This document shows, in pieces, positions 52,697-63,722 of a stretch of DNA of 64,000 bases. Source of the DNA: Macrostomum hystrix (taxonomy: Eukaryota; Platyhelminthes; Macrostomidae). The stretch spans positions 32,078,501-32,142,500 of the forward strand of contig CATNEN010000038.1 in assembly GCA_950097015.1 (NCBI GenBank), read 5' to 3'. The notes below the pieces were generated by a model that had not been told where the DNA came from, ran no database searches, and saw nothing but the letters and a program-made list of their open reading frames with translations. Position numbers and translations under genes: made by a program. The number at the start of each line of letters is the position of its first letter. Within the stretch, counting starts at the first letter, position 1.

Positions 52697-55600
52697 TGTT
52701 TCATCTCACCCATGTCTTATCTCTCCCGTGTCTCATCTCTCCCGTGTCTCACCTCTCCCGTGTCTCATCTCTCCCGTGTCTCATCTCTCCTGTGTCTCAT
52801 CTCTCCCGTGTCTCGTCTCTCCCATGTCTCATCTCTCCCGTGTCTCATCTCTCCCGTGTCTCATCTCTCCCGTGTCTCATCTCTCCCGTGTCTCACCTCT
52901 CCCGTGTCTCATCTCTCCCGTGTCTCATCTCTCCTGTGTCTCATCTCTCCCGTGTCTCGTCTCTCCCATGTCTCATCTCTCCCGTGTCTCATCTCTCCCG
53001 TGTCTCATCTCTCCCGTGTCTCATCTCTCCCCTGTCTCATCTCTCCCATGTCTTATCTCTCCCCGTGTCTCATCACTCCCCGTGTCTCATCACTCCCCGT
53101 GTCTCATCACTCCCCAGTCTCATCTCTCCCGTGTCGCATCTCTCCCGTGTCTCATCTCTTCCGTGTCTCATCTCTCCCGTGTCTCATCTCTCCCGTGTCT
53201 CATCTCTCCCGTGTCTCATCTCTCCCGTGTCTCATCGCTCCCCAGTCTAATCTCTCCCATGTCTCATCTCTCCCGTGTCTCATCTCTCCCGTGTCTCATC
53301 TCTCCCGTGTCTCACCTCTCCCGTGTCTCATCTCTCCCGTGTCTCATCTCTCCTGTGTCTCATCTCTCCCGTGTCTCGTCTCTCCCATGTCTCATCTCTC
53401 CCGTGTCTCATCTCTCCCGTGTCTCATCTCTCCCGTGTCTCATCTCTCCCGTGTCTCACCTCTCCCGTGTCTCATCTCTCCCGTGTCTCATCTCTCCTGT
53501 GTCTCATCTCTCCCGTGTCTCGTCTCTCCCATGTCTCATCTCTCCCGTGTCTCATCTCTCCCGTGTCTCATCTCTCCCGTGTCTCATCTCTCCCCTGTCT
53601 CATCTCTCCCATGTCTTATCTCTCCCCGTGTCTCATCACTCCCCGTGTCTCATCACTCCCCGTGTCTCATCACTCCCCAGTCTCATCTCTCCCGTGTCGC
53701 ATCTCTCCCGTGTCTCATCTCTCCCGTGTCTCATCTCTCCCGTGTCTCATCTCTCCCGTGTCTCATCGCTCCCCAGTCTAATCTCTCCCGTGTCTCATCG
53801 CTCCCCATGTCTCATCTCTCCCGTGTCTCATCTCTCCCGTGTCTCATCGCTCCCCAGTCTAATCTCTCCCGTGTCTCATCGCTCCCCATGTCTCATCTCT
53901 CCCGTGTCTCATCTCTCCCGTGTCTCATCTCTCCCGTGTCTCATCTCTCCCGTGTCTCATCTCTCCCGTGTCTCATCTCTCCCCAGTCTCATCTCTCCCG
54001 TGTCTCATCGCTCCCCAGTCTCATCTCTCCCGTGTCTCATCGCTCCCCAGTCTCATCTCTCCCGTGTCTCATCGCTCCCCATGTCTCATCTCTCCCGTGT
54101 CTCATCTCTCCCGTGTCTCATCTCTCCCGTGTCTCATCGCTCCCCAGTCTAATCTCTCCCGTGTCTCACCTCTCCCGTGTCTCATCTCTCCCGTGTCTCA
54201 TCTCTCCTGTGTCTCATCTCTCCCGTGTCTCATCTCTCCCGTGTCTCATCTCTCCCGTGTCTCATCGCTCCCCAGTCTAATCTCTCCCGTGTCTCACCTC
54301 TCCCGTGTCTCATCTCTCCCGTGTCTCATCTCTCCTGTGTCTCATCTCTCCCGTGTCTCGTCTCTCCCATGTCTCATCTCTCCCGTGTCTCATCTCTCCC
54401 GTGTCTCATCTCTCCCGTGTCTCATCTCTCCCCTGTCTCATCTCTCCCATGTCTTATCTCTCCCCGTGTCTCATCACTCCCCGTGTCTCATCACTCCCCG
54501 TGTCTCATCACTCCCCAGTCTCATCTCTCCCGTGTCGCATCTCTCCCGTGTCTCATCTCTCCCGTGTCTCATCTCTCCCGTGTCTCATCTCTCCCGTGTC
54601 TCATCTCTCCCCAGTCTCATCTCTCCCGTGTCTCATCGCTCCCCAGTCTCATCTCTCCCGTGTCTCATCTCTCCCGTGTCTCATCGCTCCCCAGTCTAAT
54701 CTCTCCCGTGTCTCATCGCTCCCCATGTCTCATCTCTCCCGTGTCTCATCTCTCCCGTGTCTCATCTCTCCCGTGTCTCATCTCTCCCGTGTCTCATCTC
54801 TCCCCAGTCTCATCTCTCCCGTGTCTCATCGCTCCCCAGTCTCATCTCTCCCGTGTCTCATCGCTCCCCATGTCTCATCTCTCCCGTGTCTCATCTCTCC
54901 TGTGTCTCATCTCTCCCGTGTCTCGTCTCTCCCATGTCTCATCTCTCCCGTGTCTCATCTCTCCCGTGTCTCATCTCTCCCGTGTCTCATCTCTCCCCTG
55001 TCTCATCTCTCCCATGTCTTATCTCTCCCCGTGTCTCATCACTCCCCGTGTCTCATCACTCCCCGTGTCTCATCACTCCCCAGTCTCATCTCTCCCGTGT
55101 CGCATCTCTCCCGTGTCTCATCTCTCCCGTGTCTCATCTCTCCCGTGTCTCATCTCTCCCGTGTCTCATCGCTCCCCAGTCTAATCTCTCCCGTGTCTCA
55201 TCGCTCCCCATGTCTCATCTCTCCCGTGTCTCATCTCTCCCGTGTCTCATCGCTCCCCAGTCTAATCTCTCCCGTGTCTCATCGCTCCCCATGTCTCATC
55301 TCTCCCGTGTCTCATCTCTCCCGTGTCTCATCTCTCCCGTGTCTCATCTCTCCCGTGTCTCATCTCTCCCGTGTCTCATCTCTCCCCAGTCTCATCTCTC
55401 CCGTGTCTCATCGCTCCCCAGTCTCATCTCTCCCGTGTCTCATCGCTCCCCAGTCTCATCTCTCCCGTGTCTCATCGCTCCCCATGTCTCATCTCTCCCG
55501 TGTCTCATCTCTCCCGTGTCTCATCTCTCCCGTGTCTCATCGCTCCCCAGTCTAATCTCTCCCGTGTCTCACCTCTCCCGTGTCTCATCTCTCCCGTGTC

Positions 55601-57168
55601 TCATCTCTCCTGTGTCTCATCTCTCCCGTGTCTCATCTCTCCCGTGTCTCATCTCTCCCGTGTCTCATCGCTCCCCAGTCTAATCTCTCCCGTGTCTCAC
55701 CTCTCCCGTGTCTCATCTCTCCCGTGTCTCATCTCTCCTGTGTCTCATCTCTCCCGTGTCTCGTCTCTCCCATGTCTCATCTCTCCCGTGTCTCATCTCT
55801 CCCGTGTCTCATCTCTCCCGTGTCTCATCTCTCCCCTGTCTCATCTCTCCCATGTCTTATCTCTCCCCGTGTCTCATCACTCCCCGTGTCTCATCACTCC
55901 CCGTGTCTCATCACTCCCCAGTCTCATCTCTCCCGTGTCGCATCTCTCCCGTGTCTCATCTCTCCCGTGTCTCATCTCTCCCGTGTCTCATCTCTCCCGT
56001 GTCTCATCTCTCCCCAGTCTCATCTCTCCCGTGTCTCATCGCTCCCCAGTCTCATCTCTCCCGTGTCTCATCTCTCCCGTGTCTCATCGCTCCCCAGTCT
56101 AATCTCTCCCGTGTCTCATCGCTCCCCATGTCTCATCTCTCCCGTGTCTCATCTCTCCCGTGTCTCATCTCTCCCGTGTCTCATCTCTCCCGTGTCTCAT
56201 CTCTCCCCAGTCTCATCTCTCCCGTGTCTCATCGCTCCCCAGTCTCATCTCTCCCGTGTCTCATCGCTCCCCATGTCTCATCTCTCCCGTGTCTCATCTC
56301 TCCTGTGTCTCATCTCTCCCGTGTCTCGTCTCTCCCATGTCTCATCTCTCCCGTGTCTCATCTCTCCCGTGTCTCATCTCTCCCGTGTCTCATCTCTCCC
56401 CTGTCTCATCTCTCCCATGTCTTATCTCTCCCCGTGTCTCATCACTCCCCGTGTCTCATCACTCCCCGTGTCTCATCACTCCCCAGTCTCATCTCTCCCG
56501 TGTCGCATCTCTCCCGTGTCTCATCTCTCCCGTGTCTCATCTCTCCCGTGTCTCATCTCTCCCGTGTCTCATCGCTCCCCAGTCTAATCTCTCCCGTGTC
56601 TCATCGCTCCCCATGTCTCATCTCTCCCGTGTCTCATCTCTCCCGTGTCTCATCGCTCCCCAGTCTAATCTCTCCCGTGTCTCATCGCTCCCCATGTCTC
56701 ATCTCTCCCGTGTCTCATCTCTCCCGTGTCTCATCTCTCCCGTGTCTCATCTCTCCCGTGTCTCACCTCTCCCGTGTCTCACCTCTCCCGTGTCTCATCG
56801 CTCCCCAGTCTCATCTCTCCCGTGTCTCATCGCTCCCCAGTCTCATCTCTCCCGTGTCTCATCGCTCCCCATGTCTCATCTCTCCCGTGTCTCATCTCTC
56901 CCGTGTCTCATCTCTCCCGTGTCTCATCGCTCCCCAGTCTAATCTCTCCCGTGTCTCATCGCTCCCCATGTCTCATCTCTCCCGTGTCTCATCTCTCCCG
57001 TGTCTCATCGCTCCCCAGTCTAATCTCTCCCGTGTCTCATCGCTCCCCATGTCTCATCTCTCCCGTGTCTCATCTCTCCCGTGTCTCATCGCTGCCCGTG
57101 TCTCATCTCTCCCGTGTCTCATCTCTCCCCAGTCTCATCTCTCCCGTGTCTCATCGCTGCCCTGTCTC
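52697..57168. repeat. 16-bp minisatellite in opposite orientation, with a 1,403-bp higher-order repeat
   Basis: About 275 units of TCTCATCTCTCCCGTG with CGCTCCCCAGTCTAA, CACTCCCCGTG and TCTTATCTC variants. This is the reverse complement of the family in the zinc-finger gene intron. Repeat-derived frames starting at 53920, 54177, 54305 and 54757 have counterparts starting exactly 1,403 bp later, so a 1,403-bp block has been tandemly copied. A smaller block of about 160 bp is doubled at 52740-53050. Frames of up to 567 codons are not proteins. Confidence 0.96.
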
Positions 57169-57658
57169 ATCTATAATATATTAGTGATTGTAGCAAAGTG
57201 TGTATTATTTGTCAGAATTGTCGAATATCTCGACGTTCCAGCGAGCTGGCGACTAGATTTTAGTTTAAACAAATTTCACAGTTGGTTACTGTCGAACAGC
57301 AAGTTGGACCTGTGTACGGCATTAAGACTATGGCGGCTGAAGTCAAGACTTGATAAAGACGGTATGTGCACATTTTCGGCCATTGATTTTCAGGCCACAT
57401 TGGGCAGATAATTGATCTTAGAATAGAAGTGAACCAAAAATACAGTAGGCGTGCTTCCATAGTGCAAGAAAATTTTCTTTCTCCATTTCCTGAGCTGTTT
57501 GGCCGTGCTATCAATTTAGCAATTATGTCTCCGCAGCAATCATCTCTGTCACACCTGCCGCAGTCTTTTGAAGCACCATGTGGGGGGGGATTTTTCATTC
57601 GCCACCAGTCGGAAAGCAAACGTTTTTCCATGTTTAGCCGCCCCCGCTTCGAATGCAG
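57169..57658. other. Upstream region of the small secreted peptide gene
   Basis: Unique sequence between the 16-bp cluster and the TATA box. No second gene is supported. Confidence 0.45.
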
Positions 57659-57665
57659 TATAAAG
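57659..57665 (+). promoter_or_regulatory. TATA box of the secreted peptide gene
   Basis: TATAAAG lies 87 bp upstream of the ATG at 57752, so transcription would start near 57690 with a 5' UTR of about 60 nt. Confidence 0.65.
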
Positions 57666-57751
57666 CCAGCGACTGCGAGCCGCTTTTGAGAAGCAGGTTC
57701 TTGCAATTCAACTTTCGACTCCGTTCATCGACTGGCAGCATTAAGAAAGCC

Positions 57752-58121
57752 ATGCTACTAGCACCGTTGCTATGCGCTCTGGCCCTGTGCATGCCAATGC
57801 CCGGATTGACCAAGTGTAGTAAGCACTCTCGCATCTAATGTCTATGGTAATAATTGTAACTAACTTGGCTTTCGCTCATTCATTTCAGCAGGGGCCGCAG
57901 ATTTCTACATCAACAACGAGCAGACGGAGGTTGAACGCGAGCCGAGCGATTCGTCCGTCTCGGAGCTGATTATCGGCGAAGCGAGCGTCGACTGGCTGAT
58001 TCGGCGCCTACTGGCTAGTCGCCAACGGCAGGTCGACAGGATGCGGACGGTGTTGAAATCATCGCCACGGCTGGCGGTTCATCCGAGAATCAGGCGAATC
58101 TTTAGTAGATTCAGGATTTAG
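57752..58121 (+). CDS. Small secreted basic peptide precursor, two exons
   Basis: Exon 1 is 57752-57818 and exon 2 is 57889-58121 (stop TAG), phase 1, giving 99 residues. The intron is only 70 bp, with GTAAGC donor, an AACTAAC branch-like site and a TTTCAGCAG tandem acceptor that could drop one residue. Residues 1-22 form a hydrophobic signal peptide. Residues 27-53 are acidic (8 acidic, 1 basic). Residues 54-99 are strongly basic (12 Arg and 1 Lys against 2 Asp), with an amphipathic stretch around W58-V71 and dibasic RR sites at 61-62 and 91-92. The signal/acidic pro/cationic mature layout is typical of antimicrobial peptide precursors. A neuropeptide precursor is an alternative, although there is no amidation glycine. 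I recognise no family. Confidence 0.7.
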
Positions 58122-58152
58122 CTCACGAATGACACTCAACACCAGGCTTTGG

Positions 58153-58158
58153 AATAAA
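58153..58158 (+). terminator. AATAAA poly(A) signal of the peptide gene
   Basis: AATAAA 32 bp past the stop codon of the small secreted peptide gene, at a normal distance for such a compact transcript. Confidence 0.75.
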
Positions 58159-58940
58159 ATGTTAAACAGCTTACAATTTTGAATTCGATTTTTTCAATCC
58201 TAAAAACAATGGCAACTATTATAGTACAGTTGCACAGTTGTCAAAGAAATAAATAAAATTTAGTAACAACAAGCGGCTAATATATCTATTGATTCGGGCA
58301 TAACGTGTTTGGTGCTTTCTTATTCTGCTTTCGTGTAAAACAAGCGTGGATGAAAGTTAGAAAATGTTAACCAACCCAGTATAGTTTAACAGTAGAAAGA
58401 CCCCAGTCGTGTTCAAACTACTCCAGGATGGCTCCCAAACCTAATTATCCACCAAATAGATCTAATTTTTCTGTCCTTTACAATAAGAAATTTTTTTTAA
58501 GTCGCTTGACGTCAGCATCGTCTAGATGTTCAGCGGCTTTTGTCGAAGACCTTAGTGACAAGGGCAACTAGCATTTCTCTGTATAAACCTCGACTATGGT
58601 GAATCCATATTGGTTTAATAATCTGTCGTAGGGCCTTCCGGAGCATCGGCGGCGACCATCAGAACCGTCAACAGAAGTACCCGTTCGGCATCTCAAAGAC
58701 GGCTGCGTTCCGACGCTGGAAGTCCCGACACGACATGACATTAGTTTGTGGAGCCGACGTGGTTTGATGATAAGATTTGAGATTTTTCGTCAAGTTCATT
58801 GATCACGATGAGATTACTCTGTCGAAACCCATTGAATATCTTGACGATGTCAATGTTTTGAGATTCGGGAAGTTGTTTCATTAGATAGAAAGGATAAAAT
58901 TTATCCCGAGTGTTCTGAATTTTCATCGCGATTAGTTAAA
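58159..58940. other. AT-rich intergenic sequence
   Basis: No coding signal beyond short open frames. It ends at the TA target site of the adjacent transposon. Confidence 0.4.
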
Positions 58941-58942
58941 TA

Positions 58943-60475
58943 TACATTTTAACAATTTTTTGGACATAAGTGAAGTTTATTTAGTCCTTGGCCAGCTCAG
59001 TCCTAGAAAAGTGAGTTTGATTTAGTCAGCACTCGGGGTTTACCGTAGACAATAGTAAAGAAATGATATCGATTTAGTCCCTCTAAATCTGTCTTTTGTA
59101 ACTTTTATTAGGTCAAAGTGAATTTCATTTATTCCCCAGTTGGATTGGCCCATAGACCAGATAAATGTATTTATTTGGCCGTTGAAATTTATCTGGCCGG
59201 GACAGATAAACATTTATCTGGTCCGGTGACAATTATCTGGCTTCAACTGGGGAATAAATACATTATCACCCACTTGTTTGACTTATCTATGGCCGAAAAC
59301 GTCTTCGGACATCGTTTCTTGGCCGAGGCGAAGCTTCAGCCGTTCCCGGCCAAAATAAATAAAAAAAGTGGGTGATAACTTATACTTAGTCGTTGTAGCC
59401 ATGAGACGAAAGCTTAAACAAGAGCAACACAAACCAAAAACTTTTGGTGTCACGACACTTCCCCTTTTCAATTTAATCAACACTGCAGTCTTCCATGGCA
59501 ATGCAGCGGGGTATGTACCGAAGGCTCTGACGATGCCAGGCTTCGCAGTGAGGCCGTGTGACAGCTGCCATACTCGCCTCCAGTTCGCGCTCAAGAATGC
59601 GGGCGCGGTGTTCTTGTAGATAATTGATGCCAAGTGCGTTGGCAGCGTTCCTGTCGCCTAGCTGCCGCATGTCATTGAGCGTCATGGGGGGTGTTTCACC
59701 AAAAAATTCAACAGGGCTGTCGAGCATAGCTTCAGTTAAATGCTTTTGGCTTATTTCCTCCTCGTCTCAATGCCGGAACGCGTCCACTTTGTTCGTATTT
59801 AACGATAACATTTCTGGCAGACTGACGTGGAATGTTTAGCTGTCTCGCTACATGTAGTTGCTGCCAATCGACATTGCCAAAAAGGCGTCGATGAGTCTTC
59901 GCCGGTCCTGCTCAGAGATTGTAAATCTGCGAATGTCTACAGCTGCCGCCATGATGACTAAATAAAATTCACTTTGACTAAAATCAAGTCATGGAACGGT
60001 TTAAAAACGCGGCACTTGACTAAATCGATTTCATTTATCCCCCACTTGTCCCGGTCAAATAAGTCTATGGTCTAGTGTAGAAGCATTTATTCGTCCCGGA
60101 CGAGGAAACGATTTATTTGGAACCGTTTCGATCAGAACCATAGACTGTTGAGCTATAGATCTTTTTTTCCACAAGACCGAGCCAAGTTGGGGAAAAATAC
60201 TATCTCCCCCGTTAATTCATTCGTCTATGGCCAGAACGACTTCAAACTCGTTTCTCTGGCCTCGGCTGCGCCTCGGCCGAGAAACAAGTTCTCATAGTTG
60301 TTCTGACGGCCACAGATAGGTACCGGTAAATGACTAAACGGGAGAGATTATATACTTCTTTACTATTGTCTACGGTAAACTCCGAGTGCTGACTAAATCA
60401 AACTCACTTTTCTAGGACTGAGCTGGCCAAGGACTAAATAAACTTCACTTATGTCCAAAAAATTGTTAAAAGGTA
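58943..60475. mobile_element. TIR DNA transposon with TA target site, about 118-bp inverted repeats
   Basis: The left end (TACATTTTAACAATTTTTTG) and the right end read in reverse (TACCTTTTAACAATTTTTTG) match for about 118 bp with few mismatches. TA flanks both ends (58941-58942 and 60476-60477), which fits the Tc1/mariner superfamily target preference. Inside are a transposase relic (59473-59952) and further short inverted stretches around 59150-59370 and 60050-60340 (ATAGACCAGATAAATG-type), perhaps nested non-autonomous elements. No complete catalytic domain is visible. Confidence 0.75.
59473..59952 (-). pseudogene. Transposase N-terminal (helix-turn-helix) relic
   Basis: From an ATG at 59952 the minus strand reads MAAAVDIRRFTISEQDRRR and soon after meets a frameshift at a run of five T. 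In the shifted frame WQQLHVARQLNIPRQSARN follows, a helix-turn-helix pattern like that at the N-terminus of Tc1/pogo-type transposases. After a stop, a further frame reads EFFGETPPMTLNDMRQLGDR. No DDE catalytic segment is seen. Confidence 0.55.
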
Positions 60476-60477
60476 TA

Positions 60478-61242
60478 GTTAGGGAGATACAGAAAAGAAG
60501 AAAAATGTGGGCATTCGAAATAGCCGGTCATTTTTTTAGTTTTTTTAGCTTGTCCATCAAGAAGCTAGCATTTTGCTATAGTCTATGGTATATAACGAGG
60601 TTGATTTGAAATTAATATATGACGTAATAACATTTAGCAGCAGCAAAAACTAAACCAAAAACAAAAACAAAGACTAAAGCAAGGTTAAATGTGATATACA
60701 ATAAAAAGCTGATTGCAGTCGATACTTAAAAGCCAAAAAAACTCTAATAAGAAAACGCCAATATCAGATTTGATAGCATTAGAAAAAATCACAAACAGTT
60801 AAACTTATTTTTTTTGTTTATAAAAACTATTGCTACGTCGGTTGCTTTGAGTCGACAACGAGACCCAGGACAAAAAGAGCGTAAAATTAAAAGCAAACTG
60901 ATAAGCAGGTGAGGGATTATATAAAAAGTAAGCATTCAAAGCTTTACTATAATTTAAGGCGGATAAGGCAATGTAACATAATTAAAACCTGTTTGCTAAA
61001 CCAAACATCGACTAGAGTTGTGTACGTCAAATTGCGAGATCAATAATCGTTTGTATTAGACAAGCAAAATAAGGCGAGCGTTTTTTGGGGTCATGGCGAC
61101 CTTGGAAATCACCCGATCGTTTCTATTGGCTGCAGGCGCAAGTAAGCTGCAATTGGCTCAGAGCTAAGCTGGCACATGACGATGTTTGAGCCAATAGGAA
61201 TGACCGAGTGAATCAAGCTTCGCGTTTTTGGTTCGGTAAATA
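60478..61242. other. Intergenic sequence
   Basis: AT-rich. It contains three CCAAT-type motifs (two reversed) within 61115-61200, partly arranged as an imperfect inverted repeat. No gene is assigned. Confidence 0.4.
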
Positions 61243-61248
61243 TTTATT
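61243..61248 (-). terminator. AATAAA poly(A) signal of the IP3-receptor-like gene
   Basis: AATAAA on the minus strand about 130 bp beyond the stop at 61380, after an AT dinucleotide run. Confidence 0.6.
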
Positions 61249-61379
61249 ACTCATATATATAAATAGATATATATATATATAACTTCATGTATTAGGTCAT
61301 TGCATTCTGCGATACATATCTACTCATCGTTGAGTTCAATTCAACAGTACAAGAGCGTGAACTCTCCACTCATGGCTGA

Positions 61380-63722
61380 TCAGGGTCTCTGCTGATCGTC
61401 AGTCCTGGCTGGCGGCTGGTTTGGCAGCCTCGGCCGGGGCTCGCCGTCTTCGTCGTATTCGTCTAGGAATCCCAGGTGCTCGGCCGCTGCCTCCTCCACC
61501 ACAGCAGGAGCAGTCGGGCCGTGGCTCAGCTGAAATGCAGCGAGGGAATTTCTTAGTTACATACAAATGTTCCTTACTATACTACTAACTTAAGCATAAA
61601 CAACAATAACAACAACAATAACAGAAGCAACAATAACAACAGCAACAAGCGATTGATTGAATCAACAACAAAAACAACGTACATCCGTCTGCGACGCAAT
61701 CAGCTTGTAGTCATCCTCGCTGTTGCGCGAGCTAGTCGCCTGGCGATCCTTGGCCTCCTGGTTCAGCTGGCGATAGGATGTCACCCTGGGCATCGACAGG
61801 AAGTTTTCTTCCTCCTCGCCTGAGCTGTCCCGATTGTGCCCCGGGATACCGGCTCCCTGGCCTAGGACGCGACGCTGCCACTTCTTCTGACGGTTGAGTT
61901 CAACCCAGCGCTTGCGCTCTGCCTCCTGTTGTTTGGGCAATGCGTGGAATGGTGAAACTGGTGAAAGAGGACAGAGAAAGTGTTACAATGCCAAAATGTG
62001 GAAGGGGCTCAGAACCAGATGGAGTTGCCTAGAGGACCCTAGAAGAATAGATAATTACAATGACTCAGATACCAACCTCCTTCTTCTGATGAGAAACCAG
62101 GTTCTTGACGTACTGCAGCAACTCGTCAATCTTAGAATCAGTCGAGTCCTCATCTTTGGCCGACAAGCAGAGGGCTCGATTCAATGGGAAGAAGTCGTAT
62201 TTTTCTTCGGCCAGCTGAAATGTCGATTGCTTAGTTCGTGAACTGCTTAGCCATCGAATCCGCGCACTAACTTTTCTTGGCAACAACTCACCAGTTTGTA
62301 AACATGCAGATCCAACGATGTATAGTCGTTTCTAGCTGTGTCCTCCAGGTGAATGAAGAAGAAAATGTAGGCCCACATGTTGTGCTCCTGTCGCACATGA
62401 TAGTCGAAGCCCATGCCGTGATGCTCGAAGTCGTAGCTGTTGCGTGAGCAGATGAAACAATTGTCGCGCATGTCCACCTCAGCTGTCCATTTCATGTTGC
62501 GCAGCTCGCTGAATGTGTCCACGATGATGCCGAAGATGATGTTCAGGCCGACAGTGGTGATGAGGATGAAGAATGCGATGTGAAAGATCGCAACTGGGAA
62601 GAATGCGTCAAATGTGCGCTTATCACCCGCTGCGTCATCCGGTACGAGATTCTGTGCAATAATAGAATGCTTCGGTTAGTTTCGCGTGCCTGTTGCATCA
62701 CAGAGTGCACCCTGACTTTCACTATTTCTTCACCTTTCTCTTTGCGTTTGTTTACGCTCGCAGGCCTATGTACTTTCTTCTTCTCTCCATTTATTTGTTC
62801 AACTTCTAAGCTAACCTGCCCTTCTCTTTCCTCTCCATCGTCTCTGATTGGCTAGCGGTTCGTCTCTCTTTCCCCACCCCCTCCTTTTCAGCTCTTACCC
62901 CCTGGCCCGTCCTAAATTGTGTTACCCTTAAGGCCCCTCCTTATCTCTTGGCTAATATCGATTCCTTCAGTACAGTAAAAACAGGCTTTTACTGCGAAAA
63001 CTTGATTTATTATAGGTAGTTACTACAACAACAAACATCTATTCACCTCGAACAAGTCGCCGATCAGACCGAAGCGCAGCACGGACACGAAGCACTGGTG
63101 CAGGTCCTGGCAGAACATCATAGCGTTGGGCCCAGGAAACGCGTGGCGGAACTGGGCAAAGGCTAGAACCGCGAACAGGTACATAATGGCTATGCCCAAT
63201 ACGGAGACCCAGATTAGCGAGAGACCTGGAAGCGCGTTGATGAGTTTCTATTTTATAGTGAGCCATATCTGATAGTTGTTTTAAGAGAAGAGAGGCTTAC
63301 CGTTCATTGTGACCGCCTGAATAACACCCTGCAGGAGCTGGTTATTATTCACAATGTTCAACAGGTGGAAGGCGAAGAAATACGGTCGGTAGAACGTTCC
63401 GGCTAGAGCGCAGACGAAGAAAATCAGATAGTACAGGGTGGATATAGAGAACAGGCTCACAGAGAGCTTGTCCCCGCTTTCCTCGGTCTCAGTCAGCTCG
63501 TCTTCGTCCTCAGTCTTTTTCTGACGCAGTTTTCGCAAACGTTCCAGCATGCCGCGCAAGTTGGGCAACTGCGGATGATTGGCTATGAAGAAGGCGAGTA
63601 GGATGATGAGCGACAGTAGCATTAGCACGACTGAGAAGGCGTCCACATAGTAATGCAGATTCGGATAATCGTCCTTCCAGCGAGCCGTTTCACTGATGGT
63701 GGCAGCGGTGGGGTGTAGAATG
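61380..63722 (-). CDS. ITPR: IP3-receptor-family calcium channel, pore and C-terminal exons
   Basis: Exons 63722-63301, 63225-63047, 62651-62292, 62214-62077, 61925-61683 and 61529-61380 (stop TGA) keep frame throughout and give about 497 residues. The N-terminal ligand-binding part lies beyond the window. Visible in order: two S-helices, an acidic loop (TEDEDELTETEE), the S4-S5 region QGVIQAVTMNG, S5 (AIMYLFAVLAF), a pore helix with CQDLHQCFVSVLRFG, filter LIGD, S6 (LNIIFGIIVDTFSELR), then the zinc-binding CFIC...YHVRQEHNMW and FFPLNRAL. S6 and EHNMW favour IP3 receptor over ryanodine receptor. Where the family has GGG(V/I)GD, this protein has FGLIGD and appears about four residues shorter. 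It would release calcium from the endoplasmic reticulum as a tetramer. The C-terminal tail is basic, then acidic. Confidence 0.87.
62971..63016 (+). other. Spliced-leader-like segment in an intron
   Basis: A segment in the intron before the 62651-62292 exon, opposite strand, reads CAGTAAAAACAGGC then TTTTACTGCGAAAACTTGAT and TTATTATAG followed by GTAG. It resembles, from memory, the spliced leader of Macrostomum lignano over about 44 bases (TTACTGCGAA and ATTTATT exact), with a GT where an SL RNA would have its donor. No Sm-type site is seen downstream, so if real it is a fragment or pseudogene. Confidence 0.3.

Noticed and set aside
1..57168. Possible CRISPR array among the regular repeats
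   Set aside because: Repeats are contiguous tandem units without unique spacers, in a eukaryotic, intron-containing context.
52542..57411. Many frames of 150-567 codons of the same repeat
   Set aside because: Same 16-bp array. Overlapping frames in all phases are mutually exclusive as proteins.
57260..57706. 148-codon frame on the minus strand upstream of the peptide gene
   Set aside because: It spans the TATA box and promoter of the plus-strand gene and has no recognisable domain or splice context.
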